A stretch of 60,000 nucleotides of DNA from Strigamia acuminata (taxonomy: Eukaryota > Arthropoda > Chilopoda > Geophilomorpha > Linotaeniidae): positions 2,050,501 to 2,110,500 of the forward strand of contig OX442320.1 in assembly GCA_949358305.1 (NCBI GenBank), in the 5' to 3' direction. A program made the translations under genes and the position numbers. The notes under the pieces are model-generated. The model was not told the DNA's origin. It searched no databases and was given only the letters and a program-made list of their open reading frames with translations. Below, one piece after another: positions 11,621 to 22,516 of the stretch (its first letter is position 1; every line of letters begins with the position of its first letter).

Positions 11621-12544
11621 TTAAAGGCCATTCTTGTATCTTTCGGTACACTTGAGATAAGCTGCTTGACCACCAGGGCCATTAGGAGAGCCGCATGGAT
11701 TGTATGAATTTCCTGTTTGTTGATAGTATTGGGCTTGAGTCTGTGCTGGAGGTGCTTGATTGAATTGTTGTGGCGGGACTCCTTGTTGTTGGGGATATCC
11801 CTGTTGTGGAGGAACACCTTGTTGTTGAGGGGCACCTTGTTGGGGATATCCTTGTTGCGGAGGGACTCCTTGCTGTTGAGGGTATCCCTGTTGTTGAGGG
11901 TATCCTTGTTGTGGAGGAACTCCTTGTTGCTGTGGATATTGTTGCCCTTGTTGTGGAGGGACTCCTTGTTGCTGTGGAAATTGTTGCCCTTGTTGCTGTG
12001 GATATTGTTGCCCTTGTTGCTGTGGATATTGTTGTCCTTGTTGCTGTGGATATTGTTGACCTTGTTGCTGTGGACGCCCTTGTTGCTGCGGGTTTCCTTG
12101 TTGGTTCTGCAAAATAAAATTTGTCTAAAATGTAGTAGACAGTGTGCTTACACCCAATTCTCTTTTTAACACACCGTTTATTTTGATTTAATATGTTTTT
12201 TTTTTATAAAGATTGTTTAAACAATACTGCACAACAACTGCATGCAAAAGTCGTGTTTTTGATGTTTATGTGTTTGTTTTTGTGTCTTTTACCATCGCAA
12301 AATAAAAATAAAACACAAATACCTACAGCAATCATAACACACAACATTGGAATGCTTTTTGTTTCTGGAACGTATTTACGATGTAAAAACAGAATTGAGT
12401 TTACTTGATTTGTAAGCGAAAAAGGTAAATACTCTGTAAAAAATGCGCTGTACTTGTACTTACTTGTGGAGGAGGATAATTAAATTGCGGTACCGCTTGA
12501 TCGTAAAGAGTTATGAAGAAAAGCAAGTTTAGAAGCAGATACAT
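11621..12544 (-). CDS. Secreted Pro/Gln-rich repeat protein
   Basis: There are two exons. 12544-12464 encodes 27 residues starting with a signal peptide ([20 protein letters not shown]). 12106-11621 encodes 161 residues plus stop. The intron is phase 0 with GTAAGT and TTTTGCAG borders. The mature protein is dominated by imperfect repeats of [14 protein letters not shown] and GYPQQQG over about 100 residues. It then ends in a non-repetitive tail with only two cysteines ([20 protein letters not shown]). Low-complexity secreted Q/P-rich proteins occur in shells, cuticles, glues and silks, but the sequence alone does not say which. The gene lies head-to-tail with the C1q-like gene. No family was recognised. 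Confidence 0.78.
11765..12106. repeat. Coding minisatellite of the Pro/Gln protein
   Basis: An imperfect 15- to 24-bp repeat family built on TGTTGCTGTGGATATTG (plus strand) underlies the PQQQG motifs. It is expected to vary in length between alleles. Confidence 0.85.
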
Positions 12545-13884
12545 GTTGCTGCTGAGAAATTTTGTGCCTCGTATACTCTGCAGAGAAATTTAGTGAGATG
12601 AAAATAATCTAATATTCCATTTTTATATAAAGAGAGAGAGAGAGAAGATGAAGTGATAAAGCAACGATGCGGGGATAATCATACAAACCTTGAGATTAAT
12701 AAGTAATATTTTTTGAATAACTACAAAATATTTTAAGGTTGTTTTGTGAGAATAGCAATTCACTTTTTGCCGATTGATATCTGTATAATAATTGTGATAA
12801 CCTTTAAGAAGTTATGCAATGGAAGCATACATTACAAATTATGGCCAAAACTTTGAAGTTTCATCAGTCTTAAAAGAAAATAGTAATACAATTTGAATTA
12901 ACTAACAGCTAAGTTATCTAATCAGAGAAGACAATGACGAGTCAAGGATGAAGAATAGACAGACCTTGTTTTGTTTGTAGGTTGCCTAAATTGAAAAACA
13001 TTTCTTAATAGTTATCAATGGGGTCTCTGAAAAAGGCAGAACCGGATGTGATTTCACAATAGACACACTTTTTATGAAGCGTGGAAAGCGAAAGGAGCAC
13101 TCGTTTGCTCACTCGACCAAAAATCCTTTGGCAATAAAGATACACATCACTACAGATAAGCTATGACAGTTTTAATGTGTATTACACAATTGTTTCGATT
13201 GAGATTGATGCAATTTAGACTTTTTTTTTTTTAAATCTACGTCTGAAATATTATTTGTGATAATTTTAATTGATCAAAAACAAAATTTTCAACAACCCAC
13301 TTTTCAACAAATTCATTAGTGAAAAAAAAGTAATTGCTCGCTTGATTTGTCGTGAAAATTCTTCAGCGATGGAAACAAGTTTTTAGTCTTTTTTTTTCTG
13401 ATAAAAAAATTCTAGAACTATTGGGGCCTAAACTCACTATTTTCTGGATTCACCTTCCTGACTCGACAAACTCTCGAGTTCTTTTTGTGTCAATAATTTT
13501 CTGTACAGGCTTTCAACATGAATACATGAAAAAATTTTATTTTTAATAAATTCCACTAGGAACCCAATAATGTTTGGGCAAGATGAATGACTGAATGGTA
13601 CGGATAATGTGTACATTCTTTTTTATTTGTAGGCATATTTTAAAATCTAGAAGGTTGCGATGAAAATGAGAAAGATCCATTGGGCTCCATTGGATTCTGA
13701 AATATAAGATGTTTGTACCATGTTTATGCCACTTTATGTCCTTTATGAAATGTGTCTCTGTTTACAATTTTTCTAGCAAATGTAAAATATGTATCTATAG
13801 CACAGTTTTAGCAAATAATTAAATGGGATAGTTGTCAATTTTAATATACTTTTTGCTACAATGCACTGGGTATTGATATTTGAG
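12545..13884. other. Intergenic, no gene seen
   Basis: AT-rich sequence with a GA run at about 12631-12646. No convincing exon or repeat was found. Confidence 0.45.
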
Positions 13885-15389
13885 TTACATAAAATCCGCC
13901 ATTGGTTTCTTGAACTCTTCCATCTTGTCTTTCACTTCGGGGCAAATCTGCAAATAAAGGTCAAATGTATAATAATCCCTGATAACTTTATATTCAATTA
14001 AATGCACATTTTCAATATTAATTAATCGTGCTAAACAAAAGGTGTGCAACAGATAAATCCAAAGATGAACTGCCTAGAGAAATGCATAGAGAAAAGTTGT
14101 CTCATAGTTTCGCCATCTTGCAAGGAGAGCTTTTAATGACTAATAATAAGTTCAGAAAGAATAAATATAATACCTTTACTAAGCCGTTGAAGTAACAAGA
14201 AAAAAATTCTTTTTTGTTTTCCTTAAAGCAGTTGTCAATTAATGCATTAATTTCTTTTCCTTTCTGTTGGATAAGAGTTGTGTGTAAGTGATTATAATTT
14301 TGTTTTCTGAACAAAAGTGAATGCACTCACAGCTTCGTCGGCGATGTACTCTTTAACCTGAGCTTGCATTGCACCTGCAGTCATCATGTCCGTTGCCTGT
14401 AACATAGTTTTGCGACATTATTTCACATTTCAAGGCATCAGTTCACAAATTTCACCTTCTCCTTCATGCAGTCTTTGACATCCGACTATATGTAAACAAT
14501 AATGTTTGATAAATTTCAAATGTATAAAGATGGAAACACAAACAATCAAGCGGGTAAATGTCAAAAGATTGCGAATTAAGGAGAAGTGGCAAAACCTCGC
14601 CTAATTGAGCAAAAAAAATGAAGCAACCATTAAAATGTTGCTTTTAATCGTGATAGATATTGCATTCACACTGACGAGCGAGTTTGAATTTAGCAGCTTG
14701 AAGCCTTTTGAGTTTCACCCGTGTCCTTCCTTGTGTTTTCATTTCATGGGCAATACATTACCGCTTTTTCGCACAGGTTTTTCACCATTGTTTTGAAGTG
14801 CTCAGTCATTCCTTCATGAGCTTTTTCCTGTAAATATGATAAGAATTGGTTATAGCCCAAGCAGATTGTTAATTTTCTAATTTGTAAATTACAGTATTTC
14901 GAGAAAGCACACAAATTGACGAGGGAACAGAGGAGGGAGGGAGGGAGGGAGGGAGGGCGAGGTGGGTTTTACCTAAAACAACTGATACACCTGGCTTTTG
15001 GTATGGGGAATATGGGGAATGAATGGGTCAACAACCATCAGAGTGCGGGCAAAGTCCAAGACGCTTGTCTTGTGGGTGTCCTTGTTTGACTCTGTTTCTT
15101 GCAACTGATTGGTCCCCTAAGTACTTTCGGTACTGACGAATCACCCTGGACCGTTCCGTTAGTTGAAGCAAAAGTTGAAGTGGTTTTTTGGATTGTCTCG
15201 TATTGACTTACATTTTTGGCATATTTTTCCATATCAAAGCAATTCTATAAATAAAATATCAGTATGACTAAAATTTGGTTGAAATTGTTTTGTTTCGTTA
15301 TGCTATTAAGAACTTACACATTTCACTTGAGATGCAAAACAAGTAAAGAAAATGAAGCAAACTGCTCCTGTGAATATTGCGCGATTCAT
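13885..15389 (-). CDS. Six-cysteine small-exon secreted protein, paralogue 1
   Basis: I assemble seven exons: 15389-15318, 15244-15212, 14827-14762, 14485-14456, 14396-14331, 14263-14174 and 13947-13885. Their lengths are 72, 33, 66, 30, 66, 90 and 63 nt. Every one is a multiple of three, and every intron is phase 0 with GT-AG borders. The product is 139 residues: a signal peptide (MNRAIFTGAVCFIFFTCFA) followed by Lys/Glu-rich, probably helical segments. Counting from NCF, cysteine spacing is C-27-C-8-C-37-C-10-C-8-C, ending in ICPEVK. Insect odorant-binding proteins have C-(about 25-30)-C-3-C-(about 36-42)-C-(8-14)-C-8-C, so all spacings but the second agree. One extra Cys (KC) precedes the first. 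No family was recognised by sequence; an OBP-like fold is inference. Paralogues lie at 22517-24660 and 39657-42723. Confidence 0.8.
14932..14957. repeat. GAGG simple repeat
   Basis: About six tandem GAGG/GGGA units within the intron between exons 2 and 3 of paralogue 1. Confidence 0.9.
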
Positions 15390-15390
15390 C

Positions 15391-15392
15391 TC

Positions 15393-15427
<35 letters not shown>
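15391..15427. repeat. GA simple repeat
   Basis: An almost perfect (GA)n run immediately upstream of the start codon of paralogue 1, in its 5' UTR or promoter. Confidence 0.9.
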
Positions 15428-15431
<4 letters not shown>

Positions 15432-16290
15432 TTGTTTCACGATGCTGGCAAAGTCTGGAAATGATGCTGCACTGTAACGTGGGAACTGTATATGAACTCT
15501 GTATTGAATTGTCTATACATGAGTATGTATTGTTTACAATGCTTTTTATTTGTACACCTCCGAGCGATCCTTTCAGATAGACACGCAATTTGAGGAAATG
15601 TGTTGTTAGAAAATGTTTGAAAATGGGTGGCTTCTTCCTGCTGTGCCTATAATTTATCTTCAAAGTGCGTTTTATTACTATAGGAAACGGTCTTTTTCAT
15701 TGACATTTCTTGACCAATTTAGCCTTCTACCGAATTTTCAGACTGTAAAGTACTTGTACTGTACAAGTACTGTATCATTTATCCATAAAGCCAACTAGGC
15801 ACAGTGTCTAGGGGCTTATGAAGGTCTTAAAATGGCCCTGATTTATAAGGACTAGAATGGAATGACAAGTCACCCGTGTTTAATTTGCTGTTGATGTTTG
15901 GGCAGACAGGAAGTGCTGTATGCAATGGCAGCAAATTCCAAAATTCCAAATTCCAAAACGTAGGATGTTGTGGAAAAGTTAAAGGTGAAAAGTGCTATGA
16001 TGAAATGATGAAATGAAAGCAAATTGAGTAAACTACATTAACTTTATTACTAAATGGTTGAACAAATTTAATTTCAAAACAACTATTCATTATTTCAATT
16101 CCTGTTTTCTGGTAATAATTGAAGTAAAAAAAATGTAAGAAATTTAAAAATGAAGTTTAATTTTTATCTTATTATAATAATTTTCCAAAAAATTCTATAG
16201 GTGTTTTTAGACCGTGGGAAAAAATTGGATGCAAGTTTCAAGTTTCACACGATTGCCACTCCAGGTTAGGAAGGACACAAAAGGATTTGT
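15428..16290. other. Upstream of paralogue 1, no gene seen
   Basis: AT-rich sequence with no supported exon. Confidence 0.45.
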
Positions 16291-16683
16291 ACCCCTTTCG
16301 CCGAATCCCCTTTCACCGAATTCCGTTTCGCCGAATTTCGTTTTTCATTTTCGGCGAAATGGGAATTCCCGTTTCGCTGGAACGGAACGGAACGGAACGA
16401 ACGAAACGAATGGCATGAACAGATTGAATTGCCAGAGAATGGACTTGGTTTGTATACTAGTAAATCCGTGAACGTTTTAAAAATATTTCGTTTATTCATT
16501 GTAAATTGTGCTAAATGGTTGAATAGTGTAAAAAAAAGTGCCTAAAGTGATTTACTCGTGCCAAAAGAGGTGAAAATAGGTGCAAATTAGAGCAAATTGC
16601 TGGAAAAGATTGCGCAGGAAAGATTAAAAAATGCAGCTTTTCTTTAAATTTCTTTAAATTGGTGTAAAAATGGTGACAATTTG

Positions 16684-16875
16684 TGGAAATTGGTCAGAAA
16701 ATGTGTGGAAATTGTTAGAAAATGTGTGGAAATTGTTAGAAAATGTGTGGAAATTGGTTAGAAAATGTGTGGAAATTGGTCAGAAAATGTGTGGAAATTG
16801 TTAGAAAATGTGTGGAAATTGGTCAGAAAATGTGTGGAAATTGGTTAGAAAATGTGTGGAATTTTGTTAGAAAAT
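16684..16875. repeat. 21- to 22-bp tandem array
   Basis: About nine imperfect copies of a unit reading AAATGTGTGGAAATTGTTAG or a close variant. Part of it is open in one frame but has no protein character. Confidence 0.85.
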
Positions 16876-16972
16876 GTGCAAAAATTGATAAACCGAAAGT
16901 TCGAAAAAATGGAACTTTTTTTTATAATCGATCGATTACTCTCTTTTTTCGTTTTCGGTGAAACAGAAATTC

Positions 16973-17096
16973 TGAAGAGTCAGATATGCAATGGAGCTTT
17001 CATATATTCATACATTCATCTTGAATTTTTAATAACACACGTTTCATACATAGTTACCAAAATACATTGTTGATTTTATAAAGTATTGTTCCAACA
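16973..17096 (-). repeat. 3' LTR of copia copy 2
   Basis: A 124-bp direct repeat starting TGAAGAGTCAG and ending TTGTTCCAACA. A purine-rich tract (minus strand of 17097-17112) lies just inside it. Confidence 0.96.
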
Positions 17097-17106
17097 TTCT
17101 CGCCCT

Positions 17107-20100
17107 TCATCGTAACGGTGAATCACATAGTCGCAAATTAATAAAATCCTTTGTGGTGATCAATTTCAAACCACCTGTTGCCTTAGTCATAATATCTGCA
17201 GGCATCTCTTCTGTAGACATATAGTTGATATCATAAGTTCCATCTTGAACATCCTCACGTAAAAATAACACTCTCCTGTGAAAGTGTTTTGTGCGCCCAT
17301 GGTACTGGGGGTTTTTAGTGAGGGCGATGGCGGCTTGATTATCAGAAAAGATTTGAATCGGTCTTTGAATTAATTTGGTCATCTCAAGCTGTTCCAGCAA
17401 TGATGTTATCCATTTCAGTTCTTTCGCTAACTCTACCATTGCTACAAATTCCGATTCACATGTTGATAAGGCAATTAGCTTTTGCTTCTTTGATTGCCAA
17501 GTGATGGTTGAATTTCCCAGCATGGTGATAAATCCTGCATAGCTCTTTGCATCAACCGAGGCACTGTTCCAAGATGCATCGGCATATCCTCGCAATAATC
17601 CAAATCCCTGAGAATAAATTAATGACAAATCAGCCGTTCCTTTTAAATAGCGAAGGATCTTCTTTGCTGCTGTCCAGTGAGCGTCATGCGGATTCTGCAA
17701 CCACTGCGATAGATAGGATACCGCATAAGCGATATCTGGTCGAGTAGCTTGAGCCAAGTAGGATAAAGAGCCAATTAATTCTCGATAGGGCTCGTTAATT
17801 AATGGTGATCCGAGCGGATAATTAGGGTCTTCCAGTTTCTGGGATGGGTCCATGGGTGCTCTACTTGTCTTTGCATTCATCATGTTGAATTTAAGCAAGA
17901 CCTCAAATATATACTTGGATTGGTCCAACAAAAGTGCATACGGGTGGGTCTGTCGCCTAATCCTGATGCCCAAAATCTCTGTGACTTCTCCAAGGTCGAT
18001 CAGATTAACTTGCTTCATCACTTTCCCCATTATCTGATCGAGCATCTGTGTGGCGTTAGTTGCCGGCATCAAATCGTCGACATAAGTGCCCATTATTATA
18101 ATGTCGGTACCATTTTTCCACAGATGAACGCATGGATCAACTACCAACTTCTTAAATCCCGCTTGTGCAAGTACCTTGTTCAGGGCTTCATGCCAAGCGC
18201 GGCCTGCCTGAGGTAAACCATAAACTGCCTTATTTAGGAGCCAAACATCGTTTTCTCGCCCAGGTTGAATAAAGCCTTGAGGTTGCTCCATGTAGACTAC
18301 CTCCTTCAATTTCGCATGGAGGTATGCTGATTTGACATCGTAGTGCTTGACTATAAAGCCAAACATTGCAGCAATGGCTAAGATAATTCTGATGGTAGCC
18401 AATCGAGCCACAGGGGAAAAAGACTCTGAATAGTCAATGCCCTTGTGGACATTGTAGCCTTGAACAACTAGACGGGCTTTATATTTCTTCTTAAACTTGT
18501 ATACCCAGCGAGAGCCAATTACTTTTGCATCCTGTGGTCTTGGAACCAAAGTCCAAGTATTTTGTTGGGTGTGGGAGGCTATTTCCTCTTCCATAGCCTT
18601 TACCCATTGGCTCGCCTGGTCAGATGTCACTGCCTCAGCAAATGTCTTTGGTTCATGTATCGGTACTTCAACCTGTGGGTTGGTGTTCACCACATGTGCT
18701 CGTTGGTTCTCCCAACGTTGTGTGCGATGCTGTCGCCAATCAATTGCCTGATAAGGCTGGACCTGACGTCGTATCCTTGAAGGATATCTCCGTTCTGGAC
18801 CCGGTGTCGGTCTGGTGGGTTGTTGAAAAACAACTGGGGGTTGGGAGCTTACATCTCCCTCAGGTATGTACACCATTTCTGGTTCATGATCAGGTTTTAC
18901 ATTCTGTCCTGATAATAATTCCATTCCCAATCTGGACTCATTGAACTTAACATCTCGTGCCACAATGATATTATTAGTATCTTGGTCATAAAACTTCCAG
19001 CCCGGCTTCAACAAGGGATAGCCCATGAAAATGACCGGTTTAGCACGAGAATCCAACTTATTCCTATGTTGCTTTGGAACCCATGCGTAAGCAATAGTGC
19101 CAAAAATCCTCATATTAGATATATTTGGTTTTCTTCCAGTAAGTCTTTCATAGGGTGTCTCGCCCGGAAACCTACGTGTTGGTGAGCGATTCATTGCATA
19201 TGCGGCACATGCCGCAGCTTCAGCCCAAAACTTGTGTGGCAACTTGGAATCATTCAATAGTGTCCTTGTCTTGTCAAGGAGGGATCTATTTGCCCTTTCA
19301 GAGACTCCATTTTGGGATGGACTATAGATGACGGTAGTTTGATGTTGAATTCCCCTTGTGTCCAAAATTGCCCTAAAGTGTTGATTTAAAAATTCAGTCC
19401 CGTTGTCTGAGCGGACCATCTTGACTTTGGCTTCAAACTTATTTTGATGTGTGTCTATAAATTGTTCAAAAACACGCGAAGTCTCAGCCTTTGAGACCAA
19501 AAAACGAGGAAACAAACACCTTGAATAGTCATCTACAATCATGAAGATATACTCTGATCTTCCAATTGAAGGGTGTGGCATGGGACCACACAGGTCTACA
19601 TGCAGCATCTGTAGCGGCCCACTGGCTCTAATTGATGGTGCAGGCAAAAACGGGCTTCTGGTGTGCTTTGCTGTCACACATTCCTCACACAATGTCCATT
19701 TGTGAACTTTATCAATTGTCATCCCTGTCACCATATTTTTCTTTACTAAATCCTTTAAGGCACGATTGTTTATGTGTGCCAACCTGCGGTGCCACAACTC
19801 TGATCCCGTCAATGGAGGTTGTGATTGAATAGCCATCACTACTGCTTTGTCTTCCATTGTGGGTGCATTGGGGCTTCTTGCTTGTAATCTGAACAATCCC
19901 CGATGGGATGAAGCTTGGAACACTTGTACATTGTCAATTGTAGAAACTGTACAGCCACGGGCTGTAAATGCCACTTTATAGCCCAAATTAGTCATTCTGC
20001 TTATTGATAACAGGTTACCACTCAATTCAGGCACATAATAGGTGTCTTCCAACTTGAGTACTCTGGCTTGGTCACCAAACCAAATATTTAGCATGATTAC

Positions 20101-21243
20101 ACCAGTTCCTGATGCTTTAATCTCTCTGCCATCAGCCAATGAAACCATCTTGGCAAATGAGTCATCTAATGTTGTGAATAAACTCCTGTCTCTACTCATA
20201 TGTGAAGTTGCACCCGAATCCAGGTACCATATGTAAGGGTCAAATTGTTCTTGGTCTATCAAAAGTTCGTTCTCCCTGTCCACATGAGCAGGGTCACTGT
20301 CCGTTGCAACAAGAGCGAACTGTGGTGTTTGATCTTCCACATCTGTCACTCGCTTGGATGTGGACGGTCCAGATGATCCTCGTCCTCGGGGAACCCAAGG
20401 TCTTGACCGGGGAGGAAAACCACGATTGACAGATGTAGATGGCTGAGTGTCTTGGTTCTGCTGGGGTGGGCGGCGACAATCCACTTGTCTATGGCCTGGA
20501 ATCCCACAATTCCAACATTTGAGTTGGGTTCGACCTCTGGCTGGTCTGCCACCTCTGCCCCGTTGATAGGAGGTTGCACCTCGTACCCAATTGGCACTCT
20601 CCAGCTTTGGAGTTGTCTGTTGTGGCTTTCTTGCTTCCTCAGCCAATAAGGCACGTTGCAAAACTTGAATTGTCATTGCTGCCACTCCCAGTACATCACA
20701 GCTGTGTACAACATTAATATAATCAGCAGTTAATCCTTTCAAGATGTGTGAGCAAAGTTCTGGTTCTTCAGTCACTATTCCCAATGATTGGAGTTCCTGA
20801 GCTACTGCTGTGGCACGCCCAATGTATTCCAGAATTGTCTCTCTAGGTTTCATCTGAATTCTTCCCAAGTCAGTTTTTAATTGAACTTTTAATTCTGCTA
20901 AGACACCTTGGTTCTGGACTTGCAATTTCTCCCATGCTTCTGCTGCAGTAACAACATTCATCACATATTTCATTTGAGTAGCATCTATTGTGGATAAAAT
21001 TGTATTCAGCACTTCCACATCTTTAACCTGCCATTCATCCAATCTGGTATTGAAAGTTTTCTCATCTTCAGTTATCAATTTAATAGGCATCACAGGTGCT
21101 GCAGTTGGATCCCACTTGTGTTTGGATCTCAGTAGAATTGCCACTCTAAATTTCCATGCACCATAGTTTCTGCCATTCAACTTCTCAACTGGAATTACAA
21201 ATTGATCTGCCATCATTTCCTCAGAAATAGCACTTAAAATCAA
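17107..21243 (-). CDS. Copia copy 2 Gag-Pol polyprotein, intact
   Basis: A single 1378-codon ORF. In order: Gag with a CCHC knuckle (C243, C246, H251, C256) after an Arg/Gly-rich stretch; protease motif LDSGATSH (about 341-348); integrase with LWHRRLAHINN...CEECVTAK zinc region, DLCGPMPHPSIGR and SDNGTEFLNQ; RT with IGSRWVYKFKKKYKARLV and catalytic YVDDLMPA; RNase H with YADASWNS and STCESEFVAM. No stops, frameshifts or lost catalytic motifs are visible. A better Gag start may be the Met pair at residues 10-11. Together with identical LTRs, this copy looks capable of encoding every product. Confidence 0.97.
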   Translation of the reverse strand: MILSAISEEMMADQFVIPVEKLNGRNYGAWKFRVAILLRSKHKWDPTAAPVMPIKLITEDEKTFNTRLDEWQVKDVEVLNTILSTIDATQMKYVMNVVTAAEAWEKLQVQNQGVLAELKVQLKTDLGRIQMKPRETILEYIGRATAVAQELQSLGIVTEEPELCSHILKGLTADYINVVHSCDVLGVAAMTIQVLQRALLAEEARKPQQTTPKLESANWVRGATSYQRGRGGRPARGRTQLKCWNCGIPGHRQVDCRRPPQQNQDTQPSTSVNRGFPPRSRPWVPRGRGSSGPSTSKRVTDVEDQTPQFALVATDSDPAHVDRENELLIDQEQFDPYIWYLDSGATSHMSRDRSLFTTLDDSFAKMVSLADGREIKASGTGVIMLNIWFGDQARVLKLEDTYYVPELSGNLLSISRMTNLGYKVAFTARGCTVSTIDNVQVFQASSHRGLFRLQARSPNAPTMEDKAVVMAIQSQPPLTGSELWHRRLAHINNRALKDLVKKNMVTGMTIDKVHKWTLCEECVTAKHTRSPFLPAPSIRASGPLQMLHVDLCGPMPHPSIGRSEYIFMIVDDYSRCLFPRFLVSKAETSRVFEQFIDTHQNKFEAKVKMVRSDNGTEFLNQHFRAILDTRGIQHQTTVIYSPSQNGVSERANRSLLDKTRTLLNDSKLPHKFWAEAAACAAYAMNRSPTRRFPGETPYERLTGRKPNISNMRIFGTIAYAWVPKQHRNKLDSRAKPVIFMGYPLLKPGWKFYDQDTNNIIVARDVKFNESRLGMELLSGQNVKPDHEPEMVYIPEGDVSSQPPVVFQQPTRPTPGPERRYPSRIRRQVQPYQAIDWRQHRTQRWENQRAHVVNTNPQVEVPIHEPKTFAEAVTSDQASQWVKAMEEEIASHTQQNTWTLVPRPQDAKVIGSRWVYKFKKKYKARLVVQGYNVHKGIDYSESFSPVARLATIRIILAIAAMFGFIVKHYDVKSAYLHAKLKEVVYMEQPQGFIQPGRENDVWLLNKAVYGLPQAGRAWHEALNKVLAQAGFKKLVVDPCVHLWKNGTDIIIMGTYVDDLMPATNATQMLDQIMGKVMKQVNLIDLGEVTEILGIRIRRQTHPYALLLDQSKYIFEVLLKFNMMNAKTSRAPMDPSQKLEDPNYPLGSPLINEPYRELIGSLSYLAQATRPDIAYAVSYLSQWLQNPHDAHWTAAKKILRYLKGTADLSLIYSQGFGLLRGYADASWNSASVDAKSYAGFITMLGNSTITWQSKKQKLIALSTCESEFVAMVELAKELKWITSLLEQLEMTKLIQRPIQIFSDNQAAIALTKNPQYHGRTKHFHRRVLFLREDVQDGTYDINYMSTEEMPADIMTKATGGLKLITTKDFINLRLCDSPLR

Positions 21244-21413
21244 CTAATCAGTCCAGGGCTTAATGTTGCACAGGCTTATCACTCAGGCAATTCTGGGCCT
21301 AATTCTCATGGAACATTTAAAACTGCATTAAAACTTCAGATTTCCAACCTTTCTTCACAATATGCAATTGTTCAGCCAAAAAACAGTCCATATTTCACAT
21401 AATAAATTTGTGT

Positions 21414-21429
21414 CTGGGCTCATAACCCA
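21414..21429 (-). other. Primer-binding site, tRNA-Met anticodon arm (copia copy 2)
   Basis: The plus strand reads CTGGGCTCATAACCCA, directly abutting the LTR. It matches the initiator Met anticodon stem-loop (CTGGGCCCATAACCCA) with one mismatch next to the anticodon. This implies priming from an internal tRNA fragment, as in Drosophila copia. Confidence 0.85.
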
Positions 21430-21553
21430 TGAAGAGTCAGATATGCAATGGAGCTTTCATATATTCATACATTCATCTTGAATTTTTAATAACACACGTT
21501 TCATACATAGTTACCAAAATACATTGTTGATTTTATAAAGTATTGTTCCAACA
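21430..21553 (-). repeat. 5' LTR of copia copy 2
   Basis: A copy of the 16973-17096 repeat with no difference seen by eye; it is the promoter side for the minus-strand element. Confidence 0.96.
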
Positions 21554-21846
21554 AATTCCCATTTCGCTGAAGATGAAAAACAAAATTCGGCGAAACTGAT
21601 TCGGCGAAACGGGTAAGCATGCACAAGAGGGCCAACCACAAGCGAGGTGAGAACTGAGAAGATAAAGTGCTATCTTCAATCATTACAACTACTTGTAGAT
21701 GCATTAAGATACACACCCACTTCATGAACTAACGAACAAGCACATTTTCTCAAACGGTGGATATTGAAAAACTATTTGTTTTGTTTTTGTTCGATTTTAT
21801 CACCTGATTCATATACAATGTAGGTGCCGGGGCCCGTTTAAACGCC

Positions 21847-21863
21847 GGGGGGGGGGGGGGGGG
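21847..21863. repeat. Poly-G tract
   Basis: An uninterrupted G run of about 17 nt, followed by AT-rich repeats (tandem CAGCGATTTTTCTATTTGTA at about 21960-22020). Confidence 0.9.
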
Positions 21864-22167
21864 TGATCACCAGCCACAGAGGCAATAAGCCGGGAATCTC
21901 AAATTTTTTCCAAAAATTGGAGATTTTTATATAGATATTACTGTTATTGTTTTAAAAACCAGCGATTTTTCCATTTGTACAAATCAGCGATTTTTCTATT
22001 TGTACAAATCAGCGATTTTAACAATGCCAATTTATTAGTAAAAATCGATGATTTTTTTTAAAAATCCACCACCAGCAAAACTCAACCTTCAAGCGATATT
22101 TATTTTAGGTTTTCTATCAGGGTGCCAAAAAAGTTTGATATTATTTGTGTTTGTACTTCGTGTCAAA

Positions 22168-22397
22168 GGGGCCGTCCATAAATTACGTAACGCAAAATTC
22201 TGTAACATGGTCGTAACAAATTCCCAAACCCCCCACCCCCTAATTACGTAACTAAACTTAAATCCCCCCCTCAAATTTTTCCAAAATCATAAAAAAATGC
22301 ATATATTTTCGTTATTAAAAATTAAATTTTTTTTTTTTACACGGAAAGTAACAAAATTTGAAACCCCTTGGTGCGTTACGTAATTTATGGACGGCCC
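22168..22397. mobile_element. MITE with GGGGCCGTCCATAAATTACG ends, copy A
   Basis: About 230 bp bounded by inverted repeats: left GGGGCCGTCCATAAATTACG, right its complement lacking one terminal base. There is no coding capacity. The same ends bound the element at 50349-50741. No clean target duplication is visible here. Confidence 0.85.
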
Positions 22398-22516
22398 TAA
22401 TGTGTTTTTTTTTAAATCATGATATTTGGAGTGTAGAATAAAAAAAATTGACACAGCATTTACACGAGTCGATCAAATAGTTTATTTAGAATTCAGAATG
22501 TCATCTCATTTGTTTT

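Larger units (their letters stand above)
16973..21553 (-). mobile_element. Ty1/copia-type LTR retrotransposon, copy 2 (GalEa-like)
   Basis: A complete 4.58-kb element in minus orientation. The LTRs are only 124 bp (16973-17096 and 21430-21553), begin TG, end CA and appear identical. The target duplication is AATTC (16968-16972 and 21554-21558). One uninterrupted ORF of 1378 codons fills the interior. The very short LTRs, total size near 4.5 kb and internal tRNA-iMet priming resemble the GalEa clade of copia elements known from crustaceans, tunicates and fishes. The clade is my inference; the copia identity is certain. Confidence 0.97.
16296..21620. repeat. Old inverted-repeat (foldback) element split by copia copy 2
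   Basis: The sequence at about 16304-16366 (containing CGCCGAATTTCGTTTTTCAT) is repeated in inverted orientation at about 21554-21615, at roughly 85% identity by eye. Copia copy 2 (16973-21553) sits inside. Without it the older element would be about 0.7 kb. Its interior also holds GGAAC repeats (16380-16405) and a 21- to 22-bp tandem array. Confidence 0.65.

Noticed and set aside
11717-12169. Plus-strand Leu/Val-rich ORFs opposite the Pro/Gln gene
   Set aside because: They are antisense shadows of the CAG/CCA-rich repeat; the minus strand has a signal peptide and proper introns.
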